Shown here: piece after piece, positions 51,339 through 60,185 of the stretch
How the letters are laid out: each line of letters opens with the position of its first letter
How positions within the stretch are numbered: the first letter of the stretch is position 1
Source of the DNA: DATMFV01 sp035555975
GTDB taxonomy: Bacteria; Verrucomicrobiota; Verrucomicrobiia; Chthoniobacterales; Chthoniobacteraceae
Direction: 5' to 3'
NCBI GenBank assembly: GCA_035555975.1
Contig: DATMFV010000093.1
Span: forward strand, 62,001-126,000
DNA: 64,000 nucleotides
The notes under the pieces: generated by a model
What the model saw: the letters and a program-made list of their open reading frames with translations, nothing else
What the model was told of the DNA's origin: nothing
Databases searched by the model: none
Program-made: the position numbers and the translations under genes

Positions 51339-52510
51339 GAGAGAAGAGGAGGGCAGTGGACCAGTTCCCTACCCTGGTGAAGGCGGCGGGAACGCCCGGT
51401 GCGGTAAAGTTGCGCGACTTCGTCGGTGGTCATGAAATGGACATCGCCCCGCTCGTGGAGATGAGCGAGCAGGCGTTGAAGTTCGCTCAAACCCCGTGCG
51501 GCGATCTCCCGGTTCCAGGAGATGAAGTTGAGCCGGTGGGTGCTGAGGATGGCCGGTTCGTTGCGTTGCCAGACGGCTTCGATATCGCTGATGATTTTTT
51601 CAAAACGGTACTCCGGATCAAAACCCGGCTCGAAGAAGATATTGCGGCTCAGGTAGACCACGTCGGTCACCGGGTTCCATGCCCCCATCGGGGTGGCCGG
51701 GTCCTGATTGTTCCACGGTTTGGTGGCGTAGACCAGCGGCGCGGCCCCGGGGATGCTGAAGTTGCGCAGGCAGAAGGTGCGAATCCCGTTGGCGGCCCAG
51801 ATGATCTCGGTCAGCGCGGTGGCGTCGCTGGTGACTCCGGCCGTGGGACGCCGGGAAAAAAGCCGCTCAAAGGTGGCAAGCGCCGGGGCGATCCATTGCC
51901 AGGTCGCCTCCGGGGTCATTCCGGCGTATTCAGGATAGTGCCGGTTCTGGTAATAGGTTTCGTGCTCAAACCGCCGACGGGCCTCTTCGCTCTCCGGGCC
52001 GTCGCCCTTGAGCAGCCGGAGCCACTCGCCCGCATGGATGTGGTGAAGCCGGGAATGAAACTCCGGGGAAAGCCAGCCGTTCTCCACCGCCTGCCGCCAT
52101 GCCGCGACCAGCCCCGCTCCCTGCCAGAGCGGGGGAAAGCCGCGATCGACAGGCAGGTCGTGATACTCCCCGGTGGCCTTGATCCTTGCATAGTCCGGGT
52201 TGGCGAGACAGAAGAAGGCGGTGAGGGTCAGCGGCAGGCCATTGCCGTCGGGGTAGCGATCGAGCAGGGCCCCGAGGCGTTCGAGTTCTTCGGGGGATTC
52301 CAGTTTCCCGTACTGGGCATTGCGCAACGACCCTGCGGGGGCTTGCTCGCAGGCGGCTTCCCACAAGGCGCGGGTGGGGGCGTATTCACACGCGCCCCAG
52401 TCGTCGGACTCCACGACGACGGTGCGATGGGAGCGCCAGTCGGGCGTGATCTTGGGAAGGTAGCGATCCCGGAAACGGAGCATCGGGTTTGATGGAGGGG
52501 TGTCAGCCAT
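51335..52510 (-). CDS. Polysaccharide deacetylase-like protein (ESDDWG type)
   Basis: The protein has 391 residues from ATG 52510 (MADTPPSNPMLRF), overlapping the PEP-CTERM stop by 8 nt. The motif VVVESDDWGACEY has the paired Asp of NodB-like deacetylases in an uncommon ESDDWG form. A His cluster (EFHSRLHHIHAGEWLRLL) and LSTHRLNFISWN follow at the expected distances. No signal peptide, so it may act on intracellular oligosaccharides or lipid-linked sugars. Deacetylation of an acetylated glycan would fit the locus. Activity is inferred from motif positions only. Confidence 0.7.
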   Translation of the reverse strand: MADTPPSNPMLRFRDRYLPKITPDWRSHRTVVVESDDWGACEYAPTRALWEAACEQAPAGSLRNAQYGKLESPEELERLGALLDRYPDGNGLPLTLTAFFCLANPDYARIKATGEYHDLPVDRGFPPLWQGAGLVAAWRQAVENGWLSPEFHSRLHHIHAGEWLRLLKGDGPESEEARRRFEHETYYQNRHYPEYAGMTPEATWQWIAPALATFERLFSRRPTAGVTSDATALTEIIWAANGIRTFCLRNFSIPGAAPLVYATKPWNNQDPATPMGAWNPVTDVVYLSRNIFFEPGFDPEYRFEKIISDIEAVWQRNEPAILSTHRLNFISWNREIAARGLSELQRLLAHLHERGDVHFMTTDEVAQLYRTGRSRRLHQGRELVHCPPLLS

Positions 52511-54479
52511 TTTTACGGAACAGGTTGCGCCGCCCGCTCCAGAGCAGGAAGCCGAACGCCAGCGAAGCGAGCGCCCAGGTGGATGGTTCCGGCACGGCGG
52601 CAAGCGAGAAGGTGCCGGTGGAGGTATCGAACTCGCCCAGCCAGCTTTCGGATTGGTATTGCCAGATGCCCGAGCCGTTGTCATGCAGGGAGCCGCTGAG
52701 CGCCCCGCCGAGAGTGATCGACTCCAGTCCGGCATAGTCGCCGGATGAAGTTCCGCTCAATAGCGTCCACGACCCGGCTTCGAGTTCCGGTTGTTGCAGA
52801 TGGAAGAGAAACGCTCCTGAAAAGGAGGCGCTGCCGCCGCTCTGCACGATGAACTGGTCCGAAGCCGCATCGGAGAGGTTGAACCGCAGGGCGGCTTCGC
52901 TACCCATGGAAAACGCGGCCTCTTCGTGGAGAGTGACATTGGCCTGCAAAAGGTTACCTTCGAGCAGGAGCGTCCCTGCGGCGACGGCGATCCTGCCGGT
53001 GTGGGAATGGGTCCCTTCAAGAGCGAGGGTGCCTTCGGAAGTCTTGCTCCAGCCGGCCCCTCCGTTGATCTCACCCGCATCGCGCAGCGTACCGCCTTCC
53101 GCCTGGAAGTTGTCCACCGAAATGGCATGACCGTTAAGATCAAGGAGGCCGCCACTGAGCCGGAGCGTGGCATCGGTCGTGCCGGAACCTTTGGCGATCG
53201 CCCCCTCGACGGTCAGTTTTCCTTCAGCTTCGATCACGATGAGGGTGGAAGTCGTGCCGTTGGTCCCCATGGTGATGCCGCCCTGGGTGACTTCGACTTC
53301 CCCTTCGCCGTGGATCTTGAGTTGAGCGGTTACTTTTCCCTGGGTCCCGGGCTGTTCCGCCAAGGTCAGGCTCTGCGTGGTCAGGCGACCTCCTGCAATA
53401 TCAAGGAGGCCGTTCGCTTCCCCGGTCGTGAGGGAACCGGCGGATATTTTCTGGCCGATGACCACGGAGAGGGCATCGACCGTGCCGGTGTCCATCAGGA
53501 AGTTTCCTTCCACGGAGACGGCGGCATTGGTGGAAATCACGGCAAGCCTCAAGGTGTCAAGCCAGGCATCGACCGTGCCTCCTGTCAGGTCGGCAATCCC
53601 TCCATATTCCGGATCGTTGCCTCCGCCGGTGATGCCGATGTTCAGATTGGCGCGAGTACGGAGTTCCGGCGTGCTTTCCTTGCCTTGAAGGGTCAGGACG
53701 CCGTTGGAGACGCCTTTCTGAAATTGCAGCAAGCCCAGCCCGCGGGCGGAACCGACATTCACCTCGGCGATGTTCCAGTCGTTGGTCGCACCGAGATGAA
53801 CCTCGCCGTGATAGATTCGTGAAGTTTGCGTGCCGCTGCCATAGCTGGCGATGAGCAGCCTGTCGGCCGTGATCCGGTTGGAGCGGGCCATGAACAAGAC
53901 GCCCTTGTAGTCATTGGCGGCGACCCGGCCGTAGCCGACCCGGATTTCCGACACGGTGGCCTCGAAGGTAGCCAACCCCGACAGGTCAAGGGTGGTGGAA
54001 GGGGTCGTATCCCGGCCGGAGACAAGAAGGTGGGCGTCGGACTGGTTGAGGAGCAGCTTGCCGTCGCCTTCGATGGCCACCTGGGCGATGGCCGTCGTGC
54101 CCGTGTCTCCGATATCGACCAAATTCCCCGTCCCTCCCTGAACGGTCAGGGTCACGTCGGCGTTGATCCGCGTCACCTGCCACAACGAGGGTCCCGTATG
54201 GCCGTGGGTGAGCGACCGGATGGTGAGCGACTCATCGACGATGTTCCCGACCGTGTCGCGTGCCGTTCGCCCGGTGGTATTGAATACGACATCGGAACTC
54301 GCAGGAGCGCCGCCGGTCCAGTTGTCGGAGTCGGACCAGAGCCCTTCGGCGGTTTCGCTGTTCCACGTGGCGGCCTGGGTGGGCAGGATGGTAGCGCCGA
54401 GCAGCGCCATGGCGAGCAACCATCCGCCGAAGCCGCGTCGCACGGGATGGATCTGTCTGGGGGGGTTAGTCATGTTCAT
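52503..54479 (-). CDS. PEP-CTERM surface protein with beta-helix repeats (locus 2)
   Basis: About 658 residues from ATG 54479 (MNMTNPPRQ) or 54473; the start lies inside the 3' end of the GntR gene. The signal segment is GFGGWLLAMALLGATILPTQAA. WNSETAEGLWSDSDNWTGGAP is the opening found in many PEP-CTERM/autotransporter-type proteins of Verrucomicrobiota. The body has Gly/Thr/Leu-rich beta-helix repeats (GTLALEGTHSHTGRIAVAAG, VTLHEEAAFSMGSEAALRF). The C-terminus AVPEPSTWALASLAFGFLLW then RRNLFRKNG is a PEP-CTERM signal. It is the second gene of the locus, following its regulator. Confidence 0.88.
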   Translation of the reverse strand: MNMTNPPRQIHPVRRGFGGWLLAMALLGATILPTQAATWNSETAEGLWSDSDNWTGGAPASSDVVFNTTGRTARDTVGNIVDESLTIRSLTHGHTGPSLWQVTRINADVTLTVQGGTGNLVDIGDTGTTAIAQVAIEGDGKLLLNQSDAHLLVSGRDTTPSTTLDLSGLATFEATVSEIRVGYGRVAANDYKGVLFMARSNRITADRLLIASYGSGTQTSRIYHGEVHLGATNDWNIAEVNVGSARGLGLLQFQKGVSNGVLTLQGKESTPELRTRANLNIGITGGGNDPEYGGIADLTGGTVDAWLDTLRLAVISTNAAVSVEGNFLMDTGTVDALSVVIGQKISAGSLTTGEANGLLDIAGGRLTTQSLTLAEQPGTQGKVTAQLKIHGEGEVEVTQGGITMGTNGTTSTLIVIEAEGKLTVEGAIAKGSGTTDATLRLSGGLLDLNGHAISVDNFQAEGGTLRDAGEINGGAGWSKTSEGTLALEGTHSHTGRIAVAAGTLLLEGNLLQANVTLHEEAAFSMGSEAALRFNLSDAASDQFIVQSGGSASFSGAFLFHLQQPELEAGSWTLLSGTSSGDYAGLESITLGGALSGSLHDNGSGIWQYQSESWLGEFDTSTGTFSLAAVPEPSTWALASLAFGFLLWSGRRNLFRKNG

Positions 54480-55563
54480 AATAGAGCGTTCTTTTTTCGG
54501 AGACGGCCCCGGGTTGCGCAGGCCGGCCTTCGATCCTCGCCTCCAGCGCCTCGAGCAGCCTTCCGGCGACCGAGCCGGGAGAGACTTCAGAACGGATGAC
54601 CGGGAAGCCGTAATGGAAGCGGACATCTTCGTTGCCGTGGCAAAAAATGGTCATTTCCGAAGGGATCGCGATCCCGGCCTTGAGGAGCGCGGGCGCGACG
54701 GCGCGCATGACAATATCGTCATTGACGACGAGACCGTCGGGGATGGAGGTCCGTTTCCATTGGTCGATCAGCCGCGTCATCCGGTGGTACATCGCCAGCT
54801 CCATCTCATAGCCCTGCGTGGCGTACGGCTCGACATGGACCCGGGGGGAGGGCAGGCCGAGCCGGGCGGCCCCGTCCATCAGCCCGTCAATGCTCGTCGT
54901 GTAGGAACGGTTGTGCCAGACGGTGCAGAAATAGAAGAGGTTCCGGCGGCCCGCCTCACCCAGACAGCGGGCGGCGTCGAGGCCAAAGGAGTAGGAGCAG
55001 GAGTGAAGCTCGACCTCCTTCCGGTTGGAGCCATAGGAGACAACCGGGATGGTTTTCTTAAGTTCCTCCGGCGTGATCGCCTCTTTCCCCGGGGAAAACT
55101 CGATAACCGCTGAAAAGGGATGGCTGCGATGCTCGCGCAGGATCTGTTCGCTCCTTTGCTCCACAGCCTGGGCCGGAAACATCTCCGCGTTGAGCGCCCC
55201 CCAGTGGCGGCAACCCCATTTGCGTTCGGCGCACCCTTCCTGAAAGCGGTTGAGGACCGCGCGGTAATAATGCGCGGTTTCATCCGTAAGGCTGTCGCCG
55301 AAGAGGAGGGCGATGTTCGCCTTCTCCTGAAATTTGCGCACGAACGTCCCCTTTTTCCGTTTCCGCTCCAGGAGACCGTCGTGCGCCAGCCGGGAAAGGG
55401 CGTTCTGGATCACCGTCGCGCTGACGTTGAACTCCCTGGCAAGGGCCTGGTTGGAAGGAAGCCGCTCGCCGGGTTTGAAGTGTTGCTCGGCAATGGCTTT
55501 GCGGAAATAGGCCTCCACCTGTTCGCTTGGGGAGTCGACGGTCCTGATCTGAAAACTTTTCAT
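54466..55563 (-). CDS. GntR-type regulator with LacI-like sensor domain (locus 2, proximal)
   Basis: This 365-residue regulator has an N-terminal winged helix (SEQVEAYFRKAIAEQHFKPGER, QALAREFNVSATVIQNALSRLA, GLLERKRKKGTFVRKF). The remainder resembles the LacI/periplasmic-binding sensor (ANIALLFGDSLTDETAHYYR, IDGLMDGAARLGL, PDGLVVNDDIVMRAVAPALL, MTIFCHGNEDVRFHYGFPVIR). It is the first gene of locus 2; its stop lies inside the PEP-CTERM start region. A promoter and a 5-bp inverted repeat are visible directly upstream, so it probably controls its own operon (inference). Confidence 0.92.
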   Translation of the reverse strand: MKSFQIRTVDSPSEQVEAYFRKAIAEQHFKPGERLPSNQALAREFNVSATVIQNALSRLAHDGLLERKRKKGTFVRKFQEKANIALLFGDSLTDETAHYYRAVLNRFQEGCAERKWGCRHWGALNAEMFPAQAVEQRSEQILREHRSHPFSAVIEFSPGKEAITPEELKKTIPVVSYGSNRKEVELHSCSYSFGLDAARCLGEAGRRNLFYFCTVWHNRSYTTSIDGLMDGAARLGLPSPRVHVEPYATQGYEMELAMYHRMTRLIDQWKRTSIPDGLVVNDDIVMRAVAPALLKAGIAIPSEMTIFCHGNEDVRFHYGFPVIRSEVSPGSVAGRLLEALEARIEGRPAQPGAVSEKRTLYYEHD

Positions 55564-55572
55564 CCGTTTTGT

Positions 55573-55620
55573 TTTAGGAAAACTAAATGGATAAATACAT
55601 CTTCAAAAATTTAAAGGCAA
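55573..55620 (-). promoter_or_regulatory. Promoter and candidate operator of carbohydrate locus 2
   Basis: Read leftwards, TTGCCT (55620-55615) and TATTTA (55597-55592) are separated by 17 bp, a plausible sigma-70 promoter. Between it and the GntR ATG is the inverted repeat TTTAG-GAAAA-CTAAA (55573-55587), 10 nt before the start codon, a possible site for the regulator. The surroundings are AT-rich. Confidence 0.5.
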
Positions 55621-55637
55621 ATAAAATATTTCGTGGC

Positions 55638-55668
55638 GAAAAAAAGACGGCTCGGAGTGCGAGCCGTC
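55638..55668 (-). terminator. Rho-independent terminator of pfkA
   Basis: GACGGCTCG (55646-55654) pairs with CGAGCCGTC (55660-55668), 5-nt loop, with a run of As at 55638-55645 that is a T-tract in the leftward transcript. It lies about 37 nt past the pfkA stop and isolates pfkA from locus 2. Confidence 0.9.
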
Positions 55669-55704
55669 GGTTGGCAGGGAGAGAAGGGGGGCTGACGGCG
55701 GAGG

Positions 55705-56706
55705 TCAGACCTCCACCGGGTCGCCGATTTCGATGCCGAGGTTGCGCGCGAGGCGGAGTTTTTCCATCGGCAGGCTTTTTTTGCTGGAGCAGACTTTTTC
55801 GAGGTCGACCAGGGTCAGGCGGCCCTTATTGAGGCCGACGAGCGAGCCGTGTTCGCCCTGAAGGAGGGCTAGGGTGGCAAATTCGCCCATCTGGCTCGCC
55901 ATGAGGCGGTCGGCGTGCGAGGGGCTGCCGCCGCGCTGGACGTAGCCGAGCACGGTCCTGCGGATCTCCTGCTTGAGGTTGTCCCCGGCGGCTTCGCGCA
56001 TCTGGCGGGTGAAGCTCTCGGCGTCGCAGACCCCTTCGGCGAGGATGATGATCGAGTCGTTGAGCCGGTTGCGGTAGCGGCTCTCCATCAGGCCGAGGAT
56101 GCGGCCCATGTTGTAGCGGTATTCGGGGATGACGGCGACCTCCGCCCCGGTGGTGATCGCGGTCGTCAGCGCGAGATAGCCGGAGTTGCGGCCCATCACC
56201 TCGATCAAAAAACAGCGCCGGTGGGAACGGGCGGTGTCCTTGATCTTGTCGATCATGCTGATGATGGTGTTGGAGGTGGTGTCGACGCCGATGCCCAGTT
56301 CCGTGCCGAAAATGTCGTTGTCGATGGTGCCCGGCAGGCCGATGACCGGCACGCCGTAGCGGCTCAACTCCAGCGCGCCGCGCAGGGAGCCGTCGCCGCC
56401 GATGACCACCAGACCGTCGATCCGGTGGTCGCGCAGCTTGCGGACGGCCTGGAGCCGCCCCTCCTCGGTATAAAACGCCTTGCAGCGGCTCGACTGGAGG
56501 AACGTCCCCCCGCGGTCGAGCAGCCCGGCGAGGGTCCGTTGGCCGAGTTCGAGCAGATCGTCGTCGAGAATCCCCTGAAATCCGTTGAGAAAACCAAAAA
56601 CCCGTATCCCCTTCTGAATGGCGGTCCGCGCGACGGCGCGAACGGCGGGGTTCATTCCGGGCGAATCGCCCCCACTGGTGAGCACTGCGATGGTTTTGAC
56701 CAACAT
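55705..56706 (-). CDS. pfkA: ATP-dependent 6-phosphofructokinase
   Basis: This enzyme phosphorylates fructose 6-phosphate in glycolysis. It is 333 residues from ATG 56706 (MLVKTIAVLTSGG). ATP-site motifs are LTSGGDSPGMNPAVRA and VVIGGDGSLRGA; the catalytic loop is LPGTIDNDIFGTE, with Gly where pyrophosphate-dependent enzymes carry Lys, which favours ATP as donor. VMGRNSGYLAL, IILAEGV and LGYVQRGGSPSHADR complete the signature. It stands alone with its own terminator and upstream palindromes. Confidence 0.94.
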   Translation of the reverse strand: MLVKTIAVLTSGGDSPGMNPAVRAVARTAIQKGIRVFGFLNGFQGILDDDLLELGQRTLAGLLDRGGTFLQSSRCKAFYTEEGRLQAVRKLRDHRIDGLVVIGGDGSLRGALELSRYGVPVIGLPGTIDNDIFGTELGIGVDTTSNTIISMIDKIKDTARSHRRCFLIEVMGRNSGYLALTTAITTGAEVAVIPEYRYNMGRILGLMESRYRNRLNDSIIILAEGVCDAESFTRQMREAAGDNLKQEIRRTVLGYVQRGGSPSHADRLMASQMGEFATLALLQGEHGSLVGLNKGRLTLVDLEKVCSSKKSLPMEKLRLARNLGIEIGDPVEV

Positions 56707-56762
56707 GAGAGTGAAAATGCCCTGCTTGCGGACGGTTCTAAAGTTTTTTTTGAAAATCATTT

Positions 56763-56800
56763 GAACGTTCTTCACGGAGCGCGGTCTATGATTAACGTTA
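56763..56800. promoter_or_regulatory. Two AACGTT palindromes upstream of pfkA
   Basis: GAACGTTC (56763-56770) and TAACGTTA (56793-56800) are perfect 8-bp palindromes sharing AACGTT, centred 30 bp apart, 57-94 nt upstream of the pfkA start. They could be a paired operator. Bases 56801-57004 show no other element I recognise. Confidence 0.35.
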
Positions 56801-57004
56801 GGGGGGGATTCGGGCGTGCGTGCGGTTTTTCCCTTGGTTTCAGAAATGTGTGTTGTGTGTTTGTCGGAAATCGCGCGCCGCCCGAATCCATTTTTTTCTT
56901 TAAATGGGGAAGGAAGAGCCCCGGAAGACGCCGAATCGACGTTTTTTTGGCTTTTTCGGATCTCATTCCATCCTGTTGGATGGTGCCGGGTGCCAAGGAG
57001 AACC

Positions 57005-57183
57005 ATGGGCCAACGGCCCAAAATCCCTCAGCCCAGGCCAGCGGCCTGGGTAACCGGTCACCATATTCCTACGCCCCAACGGGGCGTGATACCGGGGTAT
57101 CGCGGTCCTTCAGACCGCATTCTTTGACGATGTCCCTACCCAGCCCGTTGGGCTGGGCTGAGGAATGGCCGGCCCGTTGGGCC
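57005..57183. repeat. Multi-hairpin intergenic repeat, complete copy D
   Basis: The same architecture as copy B: GGGCC-AAC-GGCCC, CCCAGGCC-AGC-GGCCTGGG, ACGCCCC-AAC-GGGGCGT, GCGGTC-N5-GACCGC, CCCAGCCC-GTT-GGGCTGGG and GGCCC-GTT-GGGCC in the same order. The outer arms ATCCCTCAGCCCAG and CTGGGCTGAGGAAT pair with one mismatch. It lies between pfkA and priA, ending 7 nt before the priA stop. Confidence 0.85.
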
Positions 57184-57190
57184 TCTTCAT

Positions 57191-59437
57191 TTAAAGCAAC
57201 TGGTACGGGTCGACGTCGATGGAGACGGCGACATCCTCAGGGAACGTCAGTTTTTCGAGCACGCCGTTGAGCGCGCGGGTGAGTTGCTTGATCGAGCGCG
57301 CCCGCAGGCTCAGATGAAACCGGAACTGGCCGTGGCTTTTTTCAAGCGGGGCGGGCATCGCTTCGCCGATCTGGACATCCGCCGGGAGCCCTCCGACCTC
57401 CTTGAGCCGCCGGGCAAGGGTTTCCATGGAGAAAAGCCCCCGTTCCTGGTGCGGCGAACGCGCGGTGATGAGGATCATCTTTGAAAACGGCGGGTAATCC
57501 CACTGCTGCCGCCATTCGATCTCCTGTTCGGCAAACCCGTCGAAATCGTGGTGCCGGGCGTACTGGATGGCCGGGTGAAACGGGGTGAAGCTCTGGACGA
57601 AGACCTCCCCCTCGACATCGCCCCGGCCCGCGCGCCCGGCGACCTGGGTGAGCAACTGGAAGGTCCGCTCGCCCGCGCGAAAATCGGGGAGGTGGAGGGC
57701 GAGATCGGCGTTGATGATCCCGACGAGCGTGACGTTGGGGAAGTGCAACCCCTTGGCGATCATCTGCGTGCCGAGCAGGATGTCGATCTTGCCTGTGCGG
57801 AAGGCGGTGAGCGTCTCGCGGTACGCCTCCTTGCGGGTCATGGTGTCGGCGTCCATCCGGCGGACGTTCGCCTTGGGGAAAAGTTTGGCGACGACTTCCT
57901 CGACCTTTTCGGTCCCGATGCCCGCGTACTTGATCCCCGCGTCGCGGCACTCCGGACATTTGGAGGGGGCGACGGCGGAATGGCCGCAGAGGTGGCAGAC
58001 GATCCGGTTTTCCGCCCGGTGAAAGGTGAGCGAGAGCGAACAGTTCGGGCAGGTGGCGACGTAGCCGCACGCGTCGCACGAAAGCGAGGTGGAAAAACCG
58101 CGCCGGTTGAGGAAGAGGATCGACTGTTCCTTGCGGGCAAGGCGCGCTTCGATCCCCTGCCGCATTTTTTCGGAGATGATGCTCGCCCCTTTTTCGCCGC
58201 GCGACTCAAGCCGCATGTCAATGATCCGGAAATACGGCATCTTGCGGTCGTCGACCCGCTGGCGCATCTGCAACAGGCGGTACTTGCCGGTCTGCGCGTT
58301 GTGGAAACTCTCCAGCGACGGGGTGGCGCTCCCGAGCAGGACGGTGCATCCCTCGAACTGCCCGCGCAGGACGGCGAGATCGCGCGCGTGGTAGCGGGGG
58401 GCGTCCTCCTGTTTGTAGGAGTTTTCGTGTTCTTCATCGACGACGATCAACCCGAGGCGCTCAAGCGGCGCGAAGATGGCGCTGCGGGCTCCGATGACGA
58501 TCTGCGCCCGCCCGTCGTTGATCTTGTGCCATTCGTCGTGCCGCTCCCCTTCGGAAAGGTGGCTGTGGAGCACGGCGACCTCTCCCTGGATTGACGCGAA
58601 CCGGCTCTTGAACCGTTCCACGGTCTGCGGGGTGAGCGCGATTTCCGGCACGAGCATGATGGCGCTTTTGCCCGAGTCGAGCACCCGTTGGATCGCCTGA
58701 AGGTAGATCTCGGTCTTGCCGCTGCCGGTGACGCCGTAGAGGAGGAGCGGCTTGCGTTCGGCGTCCTCAAGCGTGGCGCAGACCGCTTCAAAGACCGACT
58801 GCTGCTCCGGGTTGAGCGGGTGCGGCGCGGCGGCGACGAAGGTTTCGCGCTCGTGGGGATCGCGCGCGAGCGTCTCCTGCTGCGTGGCGACGACCCCTTT
58901 GCGGACGAGGGCGGCGAGCGCGCTCCGGTCGGACCCGGCCCTGCGCAGGAGGAGGGAGACGAGCACGGTTGGGTCGGCTTTCCCTTCGGCCGGGGGGAGT
59001 TTCCGGAGTTCCTCGACGATGGCGGCCTGTTTCGGGGCGCGTCGGTTCAGTTCTTCAAGGAGCGCGTCGTCGATGGTGCGCACCAGCCGGGCGGTCAACT
59101 GCTGTTTGAAGCCGATCTCCCCCTTGCGGATCACCTGCGGGAGGACGGCGCGCATGGCGCTCTCCACCGGGCAGCAGTAGTAGGCGGCCATCCAGCGCGC
59201 GAGCCGGAGCAGGTTGGGGCTTAAGATCGGGCGACGGCTGACGACCCGCTCCAACGGACGCACGCCGGGGACATCGGTCGTTTCGAGCAGTTCGATGACC
59301 GTGGCGAGCGCCGTCCGGTTGCGGACCGGGACCGAGACCCGGGAACCGATCTGGACATGGCCGTGCCACTCGGGCGGGACGGCGTAATCGAGCGCCGCTC
59401 CGCCCGACCGGTCGACCAGTACGCGCGCAAAGTTCAT
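57191..59437 (-). CDS. priA: Primosomal replication-restart helicase
   Basis: PriA reloads the replisome at stalled forks. It is 748 residues, normal length. An N-terminal DNA-binding domain (ALDYAVPPEWHGHVQIGSRV) precedes the helicase core: Walker A GVTGSGKTEIYL, DEEH box IVVDEEHENSYKQ and ARDLAVLRGQ. The zinc-binding insertion has paired Cys in SCDACGYVATCPNC and VCHLCGHSAVAPSKCPEC, which is complete. Helicase motifs V-VI follow (LLGTQMIAKGLHFPNVTLVG, LTQVAGRAGRG). It ends in repeat D and is divergent from the transglycosylase gene. Confidence 0.95.
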   Translation of the reverse strand: MNFARVLVDRSGGAALDYAVPPEWHGHVQIGSRVSVPVRNRTALATVIELLETTDVPGVRPLERVVSRRPILSPNLLRLARWMAAYYCCPVESAMRAVLPQVIRKGEIGFKQQLTARLVRTIDDALLEELNRRAPKQAAIVEELRKLPPAEGKADPTVLVSLLLRRAGSDRSALAALVRKGVVATQQETLARDPHERETFVAAAPHPLNPEQQSVFEAVCATLEDAERKPLLLYGVTGSGKTEIYLQAIQRVLDSGKSAIMLVPEIALTPQTVERFKSRFASIQGEVAVLHSHLSEGERHDEWHKINDGRAQIVIGARSAIFAPLERLGLIVVDEEHENSYKQEDAPRYHARDLAVLRGQFEGCTVLLGSATPSLESFHNAQTGKYRLLQMRQRVDDRKMPYFRIIDMRLESRGEKGASIISEKMRQGIEARLARKEQSILFLNRRGFSTSLSCDACGYVATCPNCSLSLTFHRAENRIVCHLCGHSAVAPSKCPECRDAGIKYAGIGTEKVEEVVAKLFPKANVRRMDADTMTRKEAYRETLTAFRTGKIDILLGTQMIAKGLHFPNVTLVGIINADLALHLPDFRAGERTFQLLTQVAGRAGRGDVEGEVFVQSFTPFHPAIQYARHHDFDGFAEQEIEWRQQWDYPPFSKMILITARSPHQERGLFSMETLARRLKEVGGLPADVQIGEAMPAPLEKSHGQFRFHLSLRARSIKQLTRALNGVLEKLTFPEDVAVSIDVDPYQLL

Positions 59438-59561
59438 CGCGGGAAAGATGGCCCGGTTGCGGGGGGAAGGTGAAGCCTAATTCACCGTTGCTCTGGCGCA
59501 TCGCGGCAAATGGGCGTAGGGTGGTTTTCCTTACCGCCGCCGTTTTTCCCCGTTTTTCCAC

Positions 59562-60185
59562 ATGCCCCGGATGTTTTCCAAATGGATCGTGCCGCTGTTG
59601 CTCCTCTGCGTCGTCGCAGGAGCGGGGGCGTTCTGGAGGCTGGCGGAGGACCCGCGTTATCTCGTCAGCGACTGGACCAGTTTCGGCCGGTATTCGCGGT
59701 ATGACCCCTTGATCGAAGAAGCGGCGCGCAAGCATGGGGTCGACCCGCTGCTGGTCCGCGCGGTGGTCTGGCAGGAGAGCCGTTTCCACCCCGACAAGAC
59801 CGGCGGCGCGGGGGAGCGCGGCCTGATGCAGGTCGGCGAAATGGCGGCGGCCGACTGGGTGCGTATCCATAAAGTGGAGACCTTCGCGCCGACCGACCTC
59901 TTTTCGCCTTCGACCAACCTGGAGATCGGCACCTGGTATCTCGCCCAGGCGCTCCGCCGCTGGAAGGAGCGCGACGACGCCGTGCCGTTCGCGCTGGCGG
60001 AGTATAACGCCGGAAAACGGCGCGTCGACCGCTGGACGACGGGCGAGGGGGGCGACGGCGGGCCCGACGGACCGCTCGGGGCCCGGGCGTTCCAGGAGCG
60101 GATCGATTTTCCGACCACCCGCGCCTATGTGGAGGCGATTGTCCACCGGTTCAATTACTACCGGCGGCGTGCGGGGGAGCGGTGA
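59562..60185 (+). CDS. Membrane-anchored soluble-type lytic transglycosylase
   Basis: This 207-residue periplasmic enzyme cleaves peptidoglycan glycan strands. An N-terminal anchor or signal segment (WIVPLLLLCVVAGAGAFW) precedes an SLT domain: catalytic Glu in VVWQESRFHP, then GERGLMQVGEMAA, NLEIGTWYLAQAL, ALAEYNAGKRRVDRW and YVEAIVHRFNYYRR. All expected motifs are present. Its 3' end overlaps the LacI-type gene on the other strand by 35 nt. Confidence 0.92.
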   Translation: MPRMFSKWIVPLLLLCVVAGAGAFWRLAEDPRYLVSDWTSFGRYSRYDPLIEEAARKHGVDPLLVRAVVWQESRFHPDKTGGAGERGLMQVGEMAAADWVRIHKVETFAPTDLFSPSTNLEIGTWYLAQALRRWKERDDAVPFALAEYNAGKRRVDRWTTGEGGDGGPDGPLGARAFQERIDFPTTRAYVEAIVHRFNYYRRRAGER

